20,526 nt of DNA from the NCBI GenBank assembly GCA_024811115.1, contig JAKOGH010000699.1:1-20526 (forward strand). Direction: 5' to 3'. Under the pieces are notes generated by a model. That model made no database searches. It was not told the origin of the DNA and was given only the letters and a program-made list of their open reading frames with translations. The position numbers were made by a program, and so were the translations under genes. Of this stretch, positions 9,067-17,911 are shown in pieces (within the stretch, counting starts at the first letter, position 1; every line of letters begins with the position of its first letter). The DNA is from Terana coerulea (Eukaryota; Basidiomycota; Agaricomycetes; Polyporales; Phanerochaetaceae).

Positions 9067-10560
9067 CTACCTCGCGAAGTTCATAATGTTCACGTCGAAG
9101 TACAGCTGATACGCTGACGAGTCGAAGGGTTGGGATGCAAGGGATGACCGTTCCACGAGAGTGGACATGTCGAGGCTGTCGAGCGGTGGAGGAGTGTTGG
9201 GACGAGACTGCCTCGGGCCGCGAGAACCTGGCTCCTCCTCGCTGAACGAGTATTCGGAACTAGCGGTGCATTCCCAAGAGATATCAAGGTCGAGTATGGT
9301 CAATGGAAATGGTGAAAGCGATCTGAAGAATCTGTTCTATAATGGGCATCAGTAAGCATTTACATTGCATTTACGGGAGACGTGAAGACAGAAACGCACG
9401 AGATCAATACTTAGGTCCTTGTATTTTTCACTCGAGAACTCCAGACGTATCTTGAGCCGACTCAGTGTATCCCTCACAGGCGAGAGAATGTTTGCCAGCT
9501 GAGACGGATCGCTTTCAGGTGACCGAACGTTGATTTCAATGGCTGACGGTCGGGTGTCGGCAAGAATCCTAGTCAACCTGCGGCGTTCGGGTCCTCCTAA
9601 GATGACCAGGCCCACGGCAACCTTATCAACCTTGCATCGCACGCCGAGTATGTACAAGCAGGTGACCGCGCCTGAAAGACGATGCAAGGAATCCCATGAC
9701 TTTTCAAGTTGAGACGACCGGTTATCGTTCCGAAGTTCGAGAAGCTCGTCGTCGACGTCGTCTTCTTCTTGTCCGGTCCAGATACCCATGTCTGTGAGAT
9801 TGGGAAAGCAAGCAATGATGGCTCGCAGATCTGGAGACATGCACAGATCGAGGCTAAGCTGAGTGACGTGTGGAAATATGGTGCTTGTGTTTTCGAATTC
9901 ACACCAACTCAACGTCAGGGATTCCAATGTGTCCTTGAAGCCGCTGATGTATGGCAGTGGGTCCGGAGCGTTGTTGTTGAACCTGAGTTCGACAGTTGTC
10001 ACAAGAGGTAGAACCCGGCGTAAAACAGGAAGCGCCTTTTCAAATATATCGAAGAGTTCCAAACGCCTGAGCTTGTCCATGCGAGAGAGCAATTCGGGGA
10101 GGTTCTCGTGCATATCAAGGATCTCCGTATGGCTGATGCGTAGCCAACATAGTTCCGAAGCATGATGGAAGATACTGGCAATGAGTTCGCCTAGTCTGCT
10201 CCGTGGGACGTTCTTGCGTGGATAGAAGTCGAGGAATAAGTTGCGTAGGTGGCGATAGCGTTTTGGGTCTCGAGCCATGAAGCGGCAGAAGGAAAACAAG
10301 GCCGCAGGCTCCCAGAGCATGACGCGACCGTCGAGCACCATGGGAGCGACTCGTTGCAGCAGAGTGTGGCATGTACGCGACATACGGCTCGCGTCAGACT
10401 TCTCGAGGAACGTCATGACTTCGGTGAGGACGTCCCAGTTTAGGTGGACCTGCACACAAAAATTAATTCGATTAGCGTACAGCACGAAGGTGGTTGATTC
10501 AAGTCAACCCACACCTGTATTTTCTCCAAGAATGTTAATATATCCAATCTCTGTAGACAT
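9067..10560 (-). CDS. F-box / leucine-rich repeat-like protein
   Basis: The N-terminal F-box is HLNWDVLTEVMTFLEKSDAS with MSRTCHTLLQRVAP. Leucine-rich repeat-like segments follow (LRRLELFDIFEKALPVLRRV, LESLTLSWCEF, VTQLSLDLCMSPDLRAIIA). Such agaricomycete proteins are taken to be SCF ubiquitin-ligase substrate adaptors; the target is unknown. Proposed model: start ATG 10560 (MSTEIGYINILGENTG), intron 10450-10512 (branch-like GCTAATC, acceptor TGTGTGCAG), exon 10449-9400, intron 9337-9399 (GTGCGT..ATTATAG, 63 nt), exon 9336-9067 ending at TAG, giving about 455 residues. Without the second splice the protein would stop at TGA 9349-9351. With it, the leucine-rich pattern continues (LNRFFRSLSPFPLTILDLDI) before a Ser/Glu/Pro-rich tail. 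The first exon is uncertain; an alternative in-frame start is 10640. Confidence 0.85.
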
Positions 10561-10640
10561 GGCGAGTGAAATCGGTGGCCTGGGTGTTGCTGAAGCTGAA
10601 GTCGTTTGAACTTCAAGGCGGCTGTGGTGGTCAGGAGCAA

Positions 10641-11261
10641 TGACTGATACGCGCCTAATCTAAAACTCTAGTGGGATTATGTAAGCTGTGGCGCTAGCAC
10701 TGACGGGCTCTTTTTTCCTTTCTTTTTATAAATCCAAATGGTGGCACTGAAGGAGTTCAGGGAGTGGGTTTTGGCTCTTGAGGTTGTTTCGAACATGAGT
10801 GAAGCACAATCAAAGCACAATCTGAGCAGAGGCTGTCACAAAACAGTACGTATCATGCATATCATAGATATTTCTGCGAGGACAACCTACGTGGCACGTG
10901 CCAGTACTGTAAGTGATGCGATTGCAGTGGTCGTGAATCTCAATGTACTACTGACTGGTAACAGAACCACTTCTCATGCATGCAACACTTCAATGGCTTG
11001 AATTTTGGGGGTTTATAATTGCAATGGGGTAAATGATGTGCACCAGCAAGTAAGGCCGCATTTGCATGGGCAACATGTCTACAAAAGGTACTGTCTCATT
11101 AGCATTTGACTTGCTCAACCTGACCAGAGAATACACACATGTAGCCTTTGTAGTTTGTTTGCCATCTGCAAAAGTGCGCAGATAAAAGAAAACCCATACT
11201 TAAGCTCATGTGCCACATTTTCTCAGCTGGATTGTTGTGCTTTTGTGCCCTCCTCTATATC
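10641..11261. other. Gene-free AT-rich region
   Basis: Upstream of the F-box gene and left of the first inverted-repeat element. It probably contains the F-box promoter. A T-rich stretch lies near 10710-10730. No convincing gene is visible, and the base composition shifts visibly towards A+T at about 10.7 kb. Confidence 0.5.
11254..11261. repeat. Left 8-bp target duplication of the hAT-like element
   Basis: TCTATATC directly precedes the terminal TAGTGTTGCC. The 8 bases after the right end (11941-11948) are TCTGTACC, matching at six of eight positions, and both mismatches are transitions. This is the length expected for hAT insertions. Confidence 0.6.
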
Positions 11262-11940
11262 TAGTGTTGCCAAAGTTCAGTTCAGTTCAGTTCAGTTCAG
11301 TTCAGGCCCATTTTGTTCAAATCAGAACCAGAACCAAGTGTTTAGCAGCCGAACCAGAACTGAACTGAACTGAACTAGCATAAACTGGTTCAGTTGGTTT
11401 AGTTCAGGGTTTGAACTGGTTTGAACCATTGAACCATGTATATATCAGCTTTACTCTGTCAAATCAGTATAATTGTGATGGTAGATCATAATAGAGTTAT
11501 ATATTGACATCTAAAAGGGTTTGTATAGCGCAAAAGCCTTACATTATGATGTTTTGAAGCTCAGTGTCTGATAGAAGCTACCAGTTGCCATTTTTGGCAG
11601 CTATTAATGGCATTATGTATACACCAAAACATAAGCAAAGTGACATTTGGTGCTCAGTTTACAAGCACAACAATGATAAAATAGTTTAAACATGCTACAG
11701 TAAGTAAGTTCATATACTTTTCTCTATAAATCCCAGTACAAATACACTACATAACATGCACATGGTTCATGGTTTGAACTGGTTTGAACTTGGTTTAGGG
11801 TGTGGCAGCCATGCCCCAAAACCAAGAACCGAACTAAGTTACCTAGAGGCTGAACCAGAACCAAACTGAACTGAACTACATGGTTCGGTTCATCGGTTCT
11901 GGTTCTAACCACTGAACTGAAGTGAACTTCGGCAACACTA
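11262..11940. mobile_element. Non-autonomous hAT-like DNA transposon (679 bp)
   Basis: The ends are inverted repeats of about 29 bp (11262-11290 and 11912-11940), opening TAGTGTTGCC and matching at 27 of 29 positions. TAGTGTTGCC is close to the CAGTGTTGCC-type ends of hAT elements, and an 8-bp near-duplication flanks it. Inside each end lie long arms built from GTTCA, GGTTC and GAACC words, including six tandem TTCAG units at 11276-11305 and an exact 19-base direct repeat at 11408-11426 and 11771-11789. The middle is AT-rich with no transposase frame. Such subterminal repeats usually serve as transposase binding sites; a full-length relative elsewhere would have to supply the enzyme. Confidence 0.75.
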
Positions 11941-11948
11941 TCTGTACC
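11941..11948. repeat. Right 8-bp target duplication of the hAT-like element
   Basis: TCTGTACC, pairing with TCTATATC at 11254-11261; the two differences are A/G and T/C. Confidence 0.6.
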
Positions 11949-12399
11949 TGTAAGATAGTGAGTAGTTAGCACCTCTTACGCATGGGTGATAGTGTATCTT
12001 CTATGACAACTGTCTATTTCCTGCTTCAACAGAAGTGCAGGGTTTTGTCTATTGAGTTATAACAAGCCAAAACCAGCTGTGGTTGTAACAACAAGGTCAT
12101 AGCAACAAATCCTAATGTAATAGCTGATGGCATCTGTCAAGTTTCTGAGAAGATGTGGTTAGCCCCAAGCACAAGTATACACACAGCTGTGTGCTGACCA
12201 ATGACCAGGTATTGATACTGTCTGAGAAAGATACAACTAAGCAAGCATGTGGTGGTGCCAGTCGTCTGACACATAAGTACAGCAAATTTATGGCCAAAGG
12301 CCACACTTGTACAGTAACTGTGTCAAGCTTTTGTCTTGAGTAGTCTATGCAGATCATGCCTTTCTGTTTGACAAATGTCAGAGAGCAGTGGGAGAGAAC
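11949..12399. other. AT-rich spacer between the two inverted-repeat elements
   Basis: No gene is supported. Short frames on both strands have no recognisable content. Composition resembles that of the flanking elements, so it may itself be old transposon sequence. Confidence 0.5.
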
Positions 12400-13116
12400 T
12401 AGTGTTTTAAGGTCCAGTCCTAAGGACCACAAAAGACTGAAGACTAGACTAGACTGGACTGTTTTAGGACTGGTTTTGGTCCAGTTCTATAGTAGTCCAG
12501 TCCTAGTCCTAGTCCTGGTCTTTGCCTGTAGCTAAAAAGTTAGGACTGCTAAAGACTGGTCAGAACTAGTCCAGGACTGATCTTAGTACACACTTTGTGT
12601 TGATAGTTTTGAGGGCTTATTTATCAAAAATATAAGATGCAAACCCACTTTGGCAAGAAAAAGTCTTTGGACTGTAGTTTTAAAGCAATGGTAACAATTC
12701 ATTGCTGGCTTTTGAAGTGAATTTAGTTATAAGTCATTCAAAATTGCTAAAGCCATAAAAATAAATACACTCAACACTTGTGATGTACAGTCATTCATTG
12801 AGTTTCAAAGCTGAGAACTAGTATAAGAAGCAAAATCTGGCTTAACAATAATATAACACACATAGTCAGCAAGTTATATTTGACTTACAGGGTAAATACT
12901 TGATTGGGACTAGTCCAGGACCAGTCCAGACTGGTCAAAGACTGCCTTTGGTCTTGGACCAGTCTGGACCAGTCAAGGACTGCAAAAGGACTGCAGTCCT
13001 ACTAAGACTGGTCTTGGCCCAGTCTTATATCTAAAGTCCTGATCTTTTAGCAGTCCTGGTCTTGGTCCTGGTAAAAAATAGCAAAAGACTGGACCGGACC
13101 GGACTTTAAAACACTA
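12400..13116. mobile_element. Second non-autonomous inverted-repeat element, hAT-like (717 bp)
   Basis: Terminal inverted repeats of 21 bp (12400-12420, opening TAGTGTTTTAAGGTCCAGTC, and 13096-13116) match at 19 of 21 positions, both mismatches being transitions. The arms are dense with GGACTGG, CCAGTCC and AGACTGG words in both orientations (12410-12590 and 12905-13105). The middle is AT-rich and non-coding. The plan equals that of the 11262-11940 element, including the TAGTGTT start, but with a different repeat word. I find no convincing flanking duplication (GAGAGAAC against ATCCACCC), so it is older, or has lost its original flanks. Confidence 0.65.
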
Positions 13117-14068
13117 ATCCACCCAAGTCTAAGCAATCTCTGGAGCACCTGCCAGCCGCGCAAGACGTTCCACACAGCATTACCTACAGTTCACTTTCCC
13201 GCCACGCAGGGTAGACCTGTTAGTGAGCCGAATCGCACTTGCCGAAGTGCGAGGAAGGGAGCTGGAGGGAAGTTTTCAATCAAGCAAACGCCGGCGCGCC
13301 GTCGCTTGAGGCGGGCACACGTGGAGAATTGATGCGTTGTTGCTCCTTCGGGAACATTGTGCTTTTGTGGCGCAGCGCTCACATTCACACCGCACCATGA
13401 CAGACCATGACAGTACTTACCTATCACTATATTTGCGCCCAGTCCTGCGTCGCCAAAGCTGCTTGTCTCTCTTAAACTCAACTAGCTTCCGGCCTAACAG
13501 GCTCGTCGATATCATAACTGCGACGCTTATGCATTTCTGCCAGTCGCCAAACTTGAACGTCACGGTGACCCCCTCTTCTATTTTGATCCTCATATTTCTA
13601 TTGATTATTTCATGGTGCAGGGATGAAGTCATTTATTGAAGACTTGTCCCGGCTGGAGCTATACCTCGTCAGTCTACAAAGGGTTCAGTCACGAGTTTAC
13701 AAACCGCCCGGTATACTACACCAGTAAAGTCGGGATGACTCACCGTCTGACAACAGACTTCGGGAGCGCACTAGCAACTTGTCCAATTATGGGAAGTCGT
13801 GAGTCAAGCGAAGAGTGCAAAAGCAAGACTGCCGGAGGACATGTTGCGAGCGAGAGAATCCTGATATGATGCACAGGTGATTTGCATGTATTTGAAGCCT
13901 CGCTGTGTAAGTCAAAAATTCATATTACGTAGAAGCAAGAACATGCTCTGATGCCTCCATCTTCGAGTCACTTCATCTCAGTATAGAATGTGGTTTTCCC
14001 ACCTCGAGCTGTACTTGAGGCCTTCGTGCTGAGGAACGTCGTCGCCAGATCCCATTCCATCTCCTACC
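13117..14068. other. Region without a convincing gene
   Basis: Two short candidates were weighed. A minus-strand frame 13632-13417 (MTSSLHHEIINRNMRIKIEE onward) is followed by a GTAAGT donor near 13421, but no convincing next exon was found. A plus-strand frame from 13623 (MKSFIEDLSRLELYLVSLQR, 34 codons) continues past stops as RDDSPSDNRLRERTSNLSNY. Either could be an exon or a decayed gene remnant; neither matches a family I know. The last part is the upstream region of the oxygenase gene. Confidence 0.4.
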
Positions 14069-15558
14069 ATGTCTTCAGCCCACAGCGACGTGTCCCACAG
14101 CGACTCCGGCAAAGACGGAGTCTCCGACACAAGTTCGGAAGCCAGCTTCTCCTCGCTGGCGGGAGAGGAGGTTCAGATGACCCAGAGGTCGTCGAGCAAG
14201 CACCCGATGCTAGAAGCCCTTGGCTCTGCCGTGGCTGCCAGATCTCTCCCATGCTCTACCGGCGTCTTCCCTGTGACGGCAAAGGATCTTATTCTGTTCT
14301 ATGGCAAGAATGAAGAGGCTACGTACGTACAAAACTCTCTTGTGAAGTCCTTTCAACGGACTCAAACTACAACTTGTTCTAGGCTTCTAGCCGCATCGAC
14401 TTCTCCTCAGCCACTGAAGAACAGGTAGAGCGCGTTGCCGAAGTCTGCGACGTCGCCACCTTCGGTGTGAAGGACAAAGCCGTCTTTGACGAGACGTACC
14501 GCAAGGCTGGCAAGCTTAATACCGAGTTCTTTTCGGCCGGGTTCGACCCCGTCTGTTCTGGGTTGATCGACACTTTCCGCGATGCGATTCTTGAAGGCTA
14601 TGACACGGAGATGTCGATCCAAGCAGAACTTTACAAGCTCAATGTCTATGGTCAGAACATTGTGATGCGCCATGCATGTCTTGTAACCCACGCTATGTCA
14701 ACAGGAGCTGGTTCTTTCTTTAAGCCCCACAAGGATACGCCCCGCAGCACGAATATGATTGCGTCTCTCGTCGTCGTCTACCCTACTGCTCACGTTGGTG
14801 GCTCCCTGGTATTCCGCCACAGAGACTTCGAGTACGAGTTCGATTCTGCCACAGCAGTGGCTCAAGCCGAGGCGCCCTCCGTCGGGTTTGCTGCATTCTT
14901 CAGCGACGTTGAGCACGAAGTCACAGAGGTTACGTCCGGGTATCGCGTGGCCCTCACCTACAACCTCTATCTCATGGACGCCGAGAGGCCCACAACTTCG
15001 GGTATAACATACACCGGTGCCTACGAATCTGCGTTAGAGGAGGCCTTCACAAAGCTCATCTCGGACCCTACTTATCGACCAGAGGGTGGCCTCGTCGGCT
15101 TCGGCCTGCGCCACGAGTATCCGGTGAAAAGGGGATCATGGCGGCTCCATCTGAAAGGCAGTGACGCAGTGCTCAAGAAAGTGTGCAAAAAGCTTGGCTT
15201 GAAGTCGAGTGTTCGGACCGTGTACGAGGTAGAAGAAGATGTGATCTTGCTGTGCTCCGGGCTCCTAGAATCGGGAGTTTCATGCTTTGAAGGAGAGTAC
15301 CAGGTCTTGGAGGCATTGAGAGATCTTGACGGCAAATTCTTGCGACTGCCTGAAAACTATCAGTACTACGGACGAGACAAGTGGGAAGACGAGGTTATCG
15401 CGATAGATTGGGCGACACCTTTGGAGGCCGATAACGTGGAAGGGATTGAGTCAAGTTACATAGCCATGGGCAACGAGCCCTCGCTGGATTATGTCTACGG
15501 TACGCTTTGTATGGTCGTGACTATCGGCACGGCCGAGTCTAGGAATTCTTCTGCTTGA
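14069..15558 (+). CDS. 2-oxoglutarate/Fe(II)-dependent oxygenase (prolyl 4-hydroxylase-like fold)
   Basis: Start ATG 14069. Introns are 14323-14390 (GTACGT..TTCTAG) and 14651-14704 (GTCAGA..AACAG), giving exons of 254, 260 and 854 nt and 455 residues. The double-stranded beta-helix signature is clear: KLNVYGAGSFFKPHKDTPR with HxD at His180/Asp182, then GGSLVFRHRD, and SDVEHEVTEVTSGYRVALTY with the distal His242 and Arg252 for 2-oxoglutarate. Catalysis would couple decarboxylation of 2-oxoglutarate to hydroxylation of an unknown substrate. The N-terminal 60 residues are Ser-rich and probably disordered. There is no signal peptide. The second intron is 54 nt with no stop, so its retention would insert 18 residues directly before the Fe ligands. 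An alternative first-intron splice (14327/14382) is also in frame. The family is common and multicopy in agaricomycetes; substrates are unknown. Confidence 0.88.
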
Positions 15559-15716
15559 CTGGACGCGTAACAATGTAGCGGTGAAACTCACGAGTACTAC
15601 GATGTAGCCCAATGTTATGCACGTTGACCGCAGTTTAGACCGTGTCATGGAGCTGGGTGTTTCATCTGATTATATAACTGTAGTATAGCAGCGGTAGATA
15701 TCCTGCGATGAGCACC
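15559..15716. other. Short convergent 3' spacer
   Basis: 158 bases between the stop codons of the oxygenase (plus) and the PPR gene (minus). It holds only shared 3' flanks. Confidence 0.7.
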
Positions 15717-17626
15717 CTATGAGGACTCCTTGCCCCGGTTATCCTCTACCCTAGGCTCCGCTGCATCAGAGGACGCATCGTGCGGTGAGAAGGTTTTGGA
15801 CTTGACATTGTACGCGCCAGTTTTCCCGCCAGACTCCAAGTACGCCTTGAGCTTCCCGCGAAGCTCGTGGCCTTGTTCTATCATCTCGTCCATCGCCAGC
15901 TGATGCCGAGTGTCACCGACGCTGAAGCACTTGCGGATGATGGCCTCGTATACCGCCTGCGTGGGGTGCAGCTTGCGAGTCTTCATCTCCTCCAAGTAGT
16001 AGAACGCGTCCTCGTACGTCGGCTGCGTGAGGCAGAGGATGATTAGCCGCTCATACGTCCGCGCGTCCGCCTCAATCCCCGCGTCGCGCATCTCGCCAAG
16101 TAACCGGTCGCCAAGCTCGCGGTGCTGAGCCGATATACAGGCCGACAGGAGTAGGTTATACGTGTCGAGGTTGGGTGAAACCCCGAGGCTCTCGGCGGCC
16201 TTATATGTCCCCACGGCGCGTTGCATGTCCACTATGGCGACGCAGGCCTGGATGACGACATTGAATGCCGAGATGTCCACCGTTCGCCCTGCTTCACGCA
16301 TCGCGTCCAGCATGCTGTAAGCCTCATCGATAGAGTCTGCATTGCCGCTGATCGCCTCGAATATAGGGTTCGCTGTCTCTAGACTCGGCGGTACGTCGTT
16401 GTTGCGCATGAGCTCCAAGACACCGAAAGCCTCCTTGACATCGCCTTCGCGACAGAACGCCTCGATGACGGGAGCAAAGTGATGCTCGGCCCATTCGACG
16501 TTGACGCTCTGGAGGACGCGAATGACGTCCGTAGCGAGCGCGGCTAGCCCATGTCGACCACATGTATGCAGGACATTGATACAACACCCCTCGTCCGGCT
16601 TGATGTTCAACTTCTTGACCGCTTGCTCCCAGGATTTTACAACACCTTCCGCCTGTGCACAAGTAAATTCAGAACGCGACGGTTTGTTTTCAAACGCGTG
16701 ACTTACGTAGAGACGTTCAGCAGAAGCTATGAGACATCTTATCCACACTACTCCATCTAACCGCCGCACAGAGTTCCTCTCAAAAGCCTCTAATAGTTCC
16801 ACCGCCAAGCGAGGAAATCCTTGATCACAGGCAAGCGTAATCACACCCTGCGCAGTCCTCAAGGTCGGGGAAAGACCCAGTTCACCCATCTCCGACAGCT
16901 TCTGTATGGCGAGCTCCAGGTGCCCTTGTCTGATCAGGTATAGAATGAGGATCTCGTAGGTGAAGTCGTTCGGCTTGATTCGATGCACTAGCATCAAGTC
17001 CCAGATTTTCCACTGCATGTCAATGACATCGAATCGGGCAGTCTTGAAACATGGCGAGTCAACAGAAGAACACGGACAGCAAAGGATTTGATCTCACTTG
17101 TAACATTAGATGAAATGTACTCCTAAGCGGCATGATCCCCATGGCCAGCATGTCTTCGACCACTGCCCACGCTTCTCGCACGAGGGCGGCGTCCATGCAT
17201 GCCTCCAGTAGATGGTTATAGGTAACGAGGTCGGGCTTTATACCCTGCGCCTTCATGGTGGTGGCATACCTAAAAGCACCCAGTGCGCTTTTTTCATCAC
17301 GAGACTGCCTAGTTCCAAGTTGGCACGAGCGACAGAGGTACCCTGAGTGACGGGTGCGCGGAAAGAAGGATCGCCTCGCTTCGAGTACGGAACATCTTGA
17401 GGGCCGCGAGCGCGCGGAAGAAAGCCGTCGTCAGCTCGAGGTAGTGAAGCTTGAGCAGACGCATCTCTGCGTGGTTGCGCGAAGCATGCTAGTCATAACC
17501 AGTGAACAGTCTGCCAGTGAGACCGCTTGAAGCGTACACACCTGGCACCGAGCTCTGCACCGACCGGCCGACGGCGTGGCCAAATGTAGTGGACCTCAGA
17601 GCATTGCGAGATGTCGATGCCAGCAT
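15717..17626 (-). CDS. Mitochondrial-type pentatricopeptide repeat (PPR) protein
   Basis: Proposed exons on the minus strand: 17626-17542, 17488-17098, 17042-16707 and 16652-15717. Introns are 53, 55 and 54 nt with GT..AG ends. The start MLASTSRNALRSTTFGHAVG is rich in Arg, Ser and Thr and lacks acidic residues, as in a mitochondrial presequence. From about residue 100, PPR helices follow one another: GIKPDLVTYNHLLEACMDA, KPNDFTYEILILYLIRQG, ISAFNVVIQACVAIVDMQ, VSPNLDTYNLLLSACISA, IEADARTYERLIILCLTQ. PPR proteins bind organellar RNA and act in its processing or translation. One base is missing for a continuous frame at an A6 run (17289-17294); with it restored the length is about 582 residues. 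A longer alternative intron there (about 80 nt, GTACTC..ACTAG) would also rescue the frame. The 54-nt intron 16653-16706 has no stop. The specific RNA target is unknown. Confidence 0.85.
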
Positions 17627-17911
17627 TACCAGCAGTTTTGGAGACAGGGTCGAGCGGACGAACTGTCAGCGGTGTAGAGCAGGTCGAAAGAGTTCGGACG
17701 TTGCCCGCACGCGGAGGAATTGGGCAGTGACGTGACAGGCCTGTGATGGGTGTTCCGTCGCTGTGACTGTGCCTTGTTCCGAGGCAAAGCTGTCACGTCG
17801 CGGCCGCGGCGGGTCACATCACGCTCCTTCACGAACTACCACGACGCGGCCGACGCGATACCCCTGAATTCCCGATTTCTTGAATATCTTGATACTGGAC
17901 AGTCTAATCTC
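17627..17911. promoter_or_regulatory. Bidirectional promoter region between the PPR gene and RAD21
   Basis: The two start codons are divergent and 285 bases apart. The region holds a perfect 10-bp inverted repeat, GACGTGACAG at 17729-17738 and CTGTCACGTC at 17790-17799, with TGACGTGA/TCACGTCA cores resembling bZIP sites. It also holds two ACGCG cores at 17844-17848 and 17853-17857, about 55-65 bases upstream of the RAD21 ATG. ACGCG is the core of MBF-type G1/S elements, and yeast MCD1/SCC1 is transcribed at G1/S. Function here is inferred from the motifs alone. Confidence 0.45.

Noticed and set aside
11276..11305. TTCAG tandem run as an interstitial telomere tract
   Set aside because: The unit is five bases and unlike the TTAGGG repeat usual in basidiomycetes. 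It sits just inside a terminal inverted repeat and belongs to the transposon arm.
12400..13116. 8-bp target duplication for the second inverted-repeat element
   Set aside because: GAGAGAAC on the left and ATCCACCC on the right share almost nothing, so no duplication is claimed.
13337..13639. Plus-strand 100-codon frame with a hydrophobic end
   Set aside because: The hydrophobic stretch arises from an AT-rich segment, the start context is poor, and a competing minus-strand frame covers the same bases; neither is convincing.
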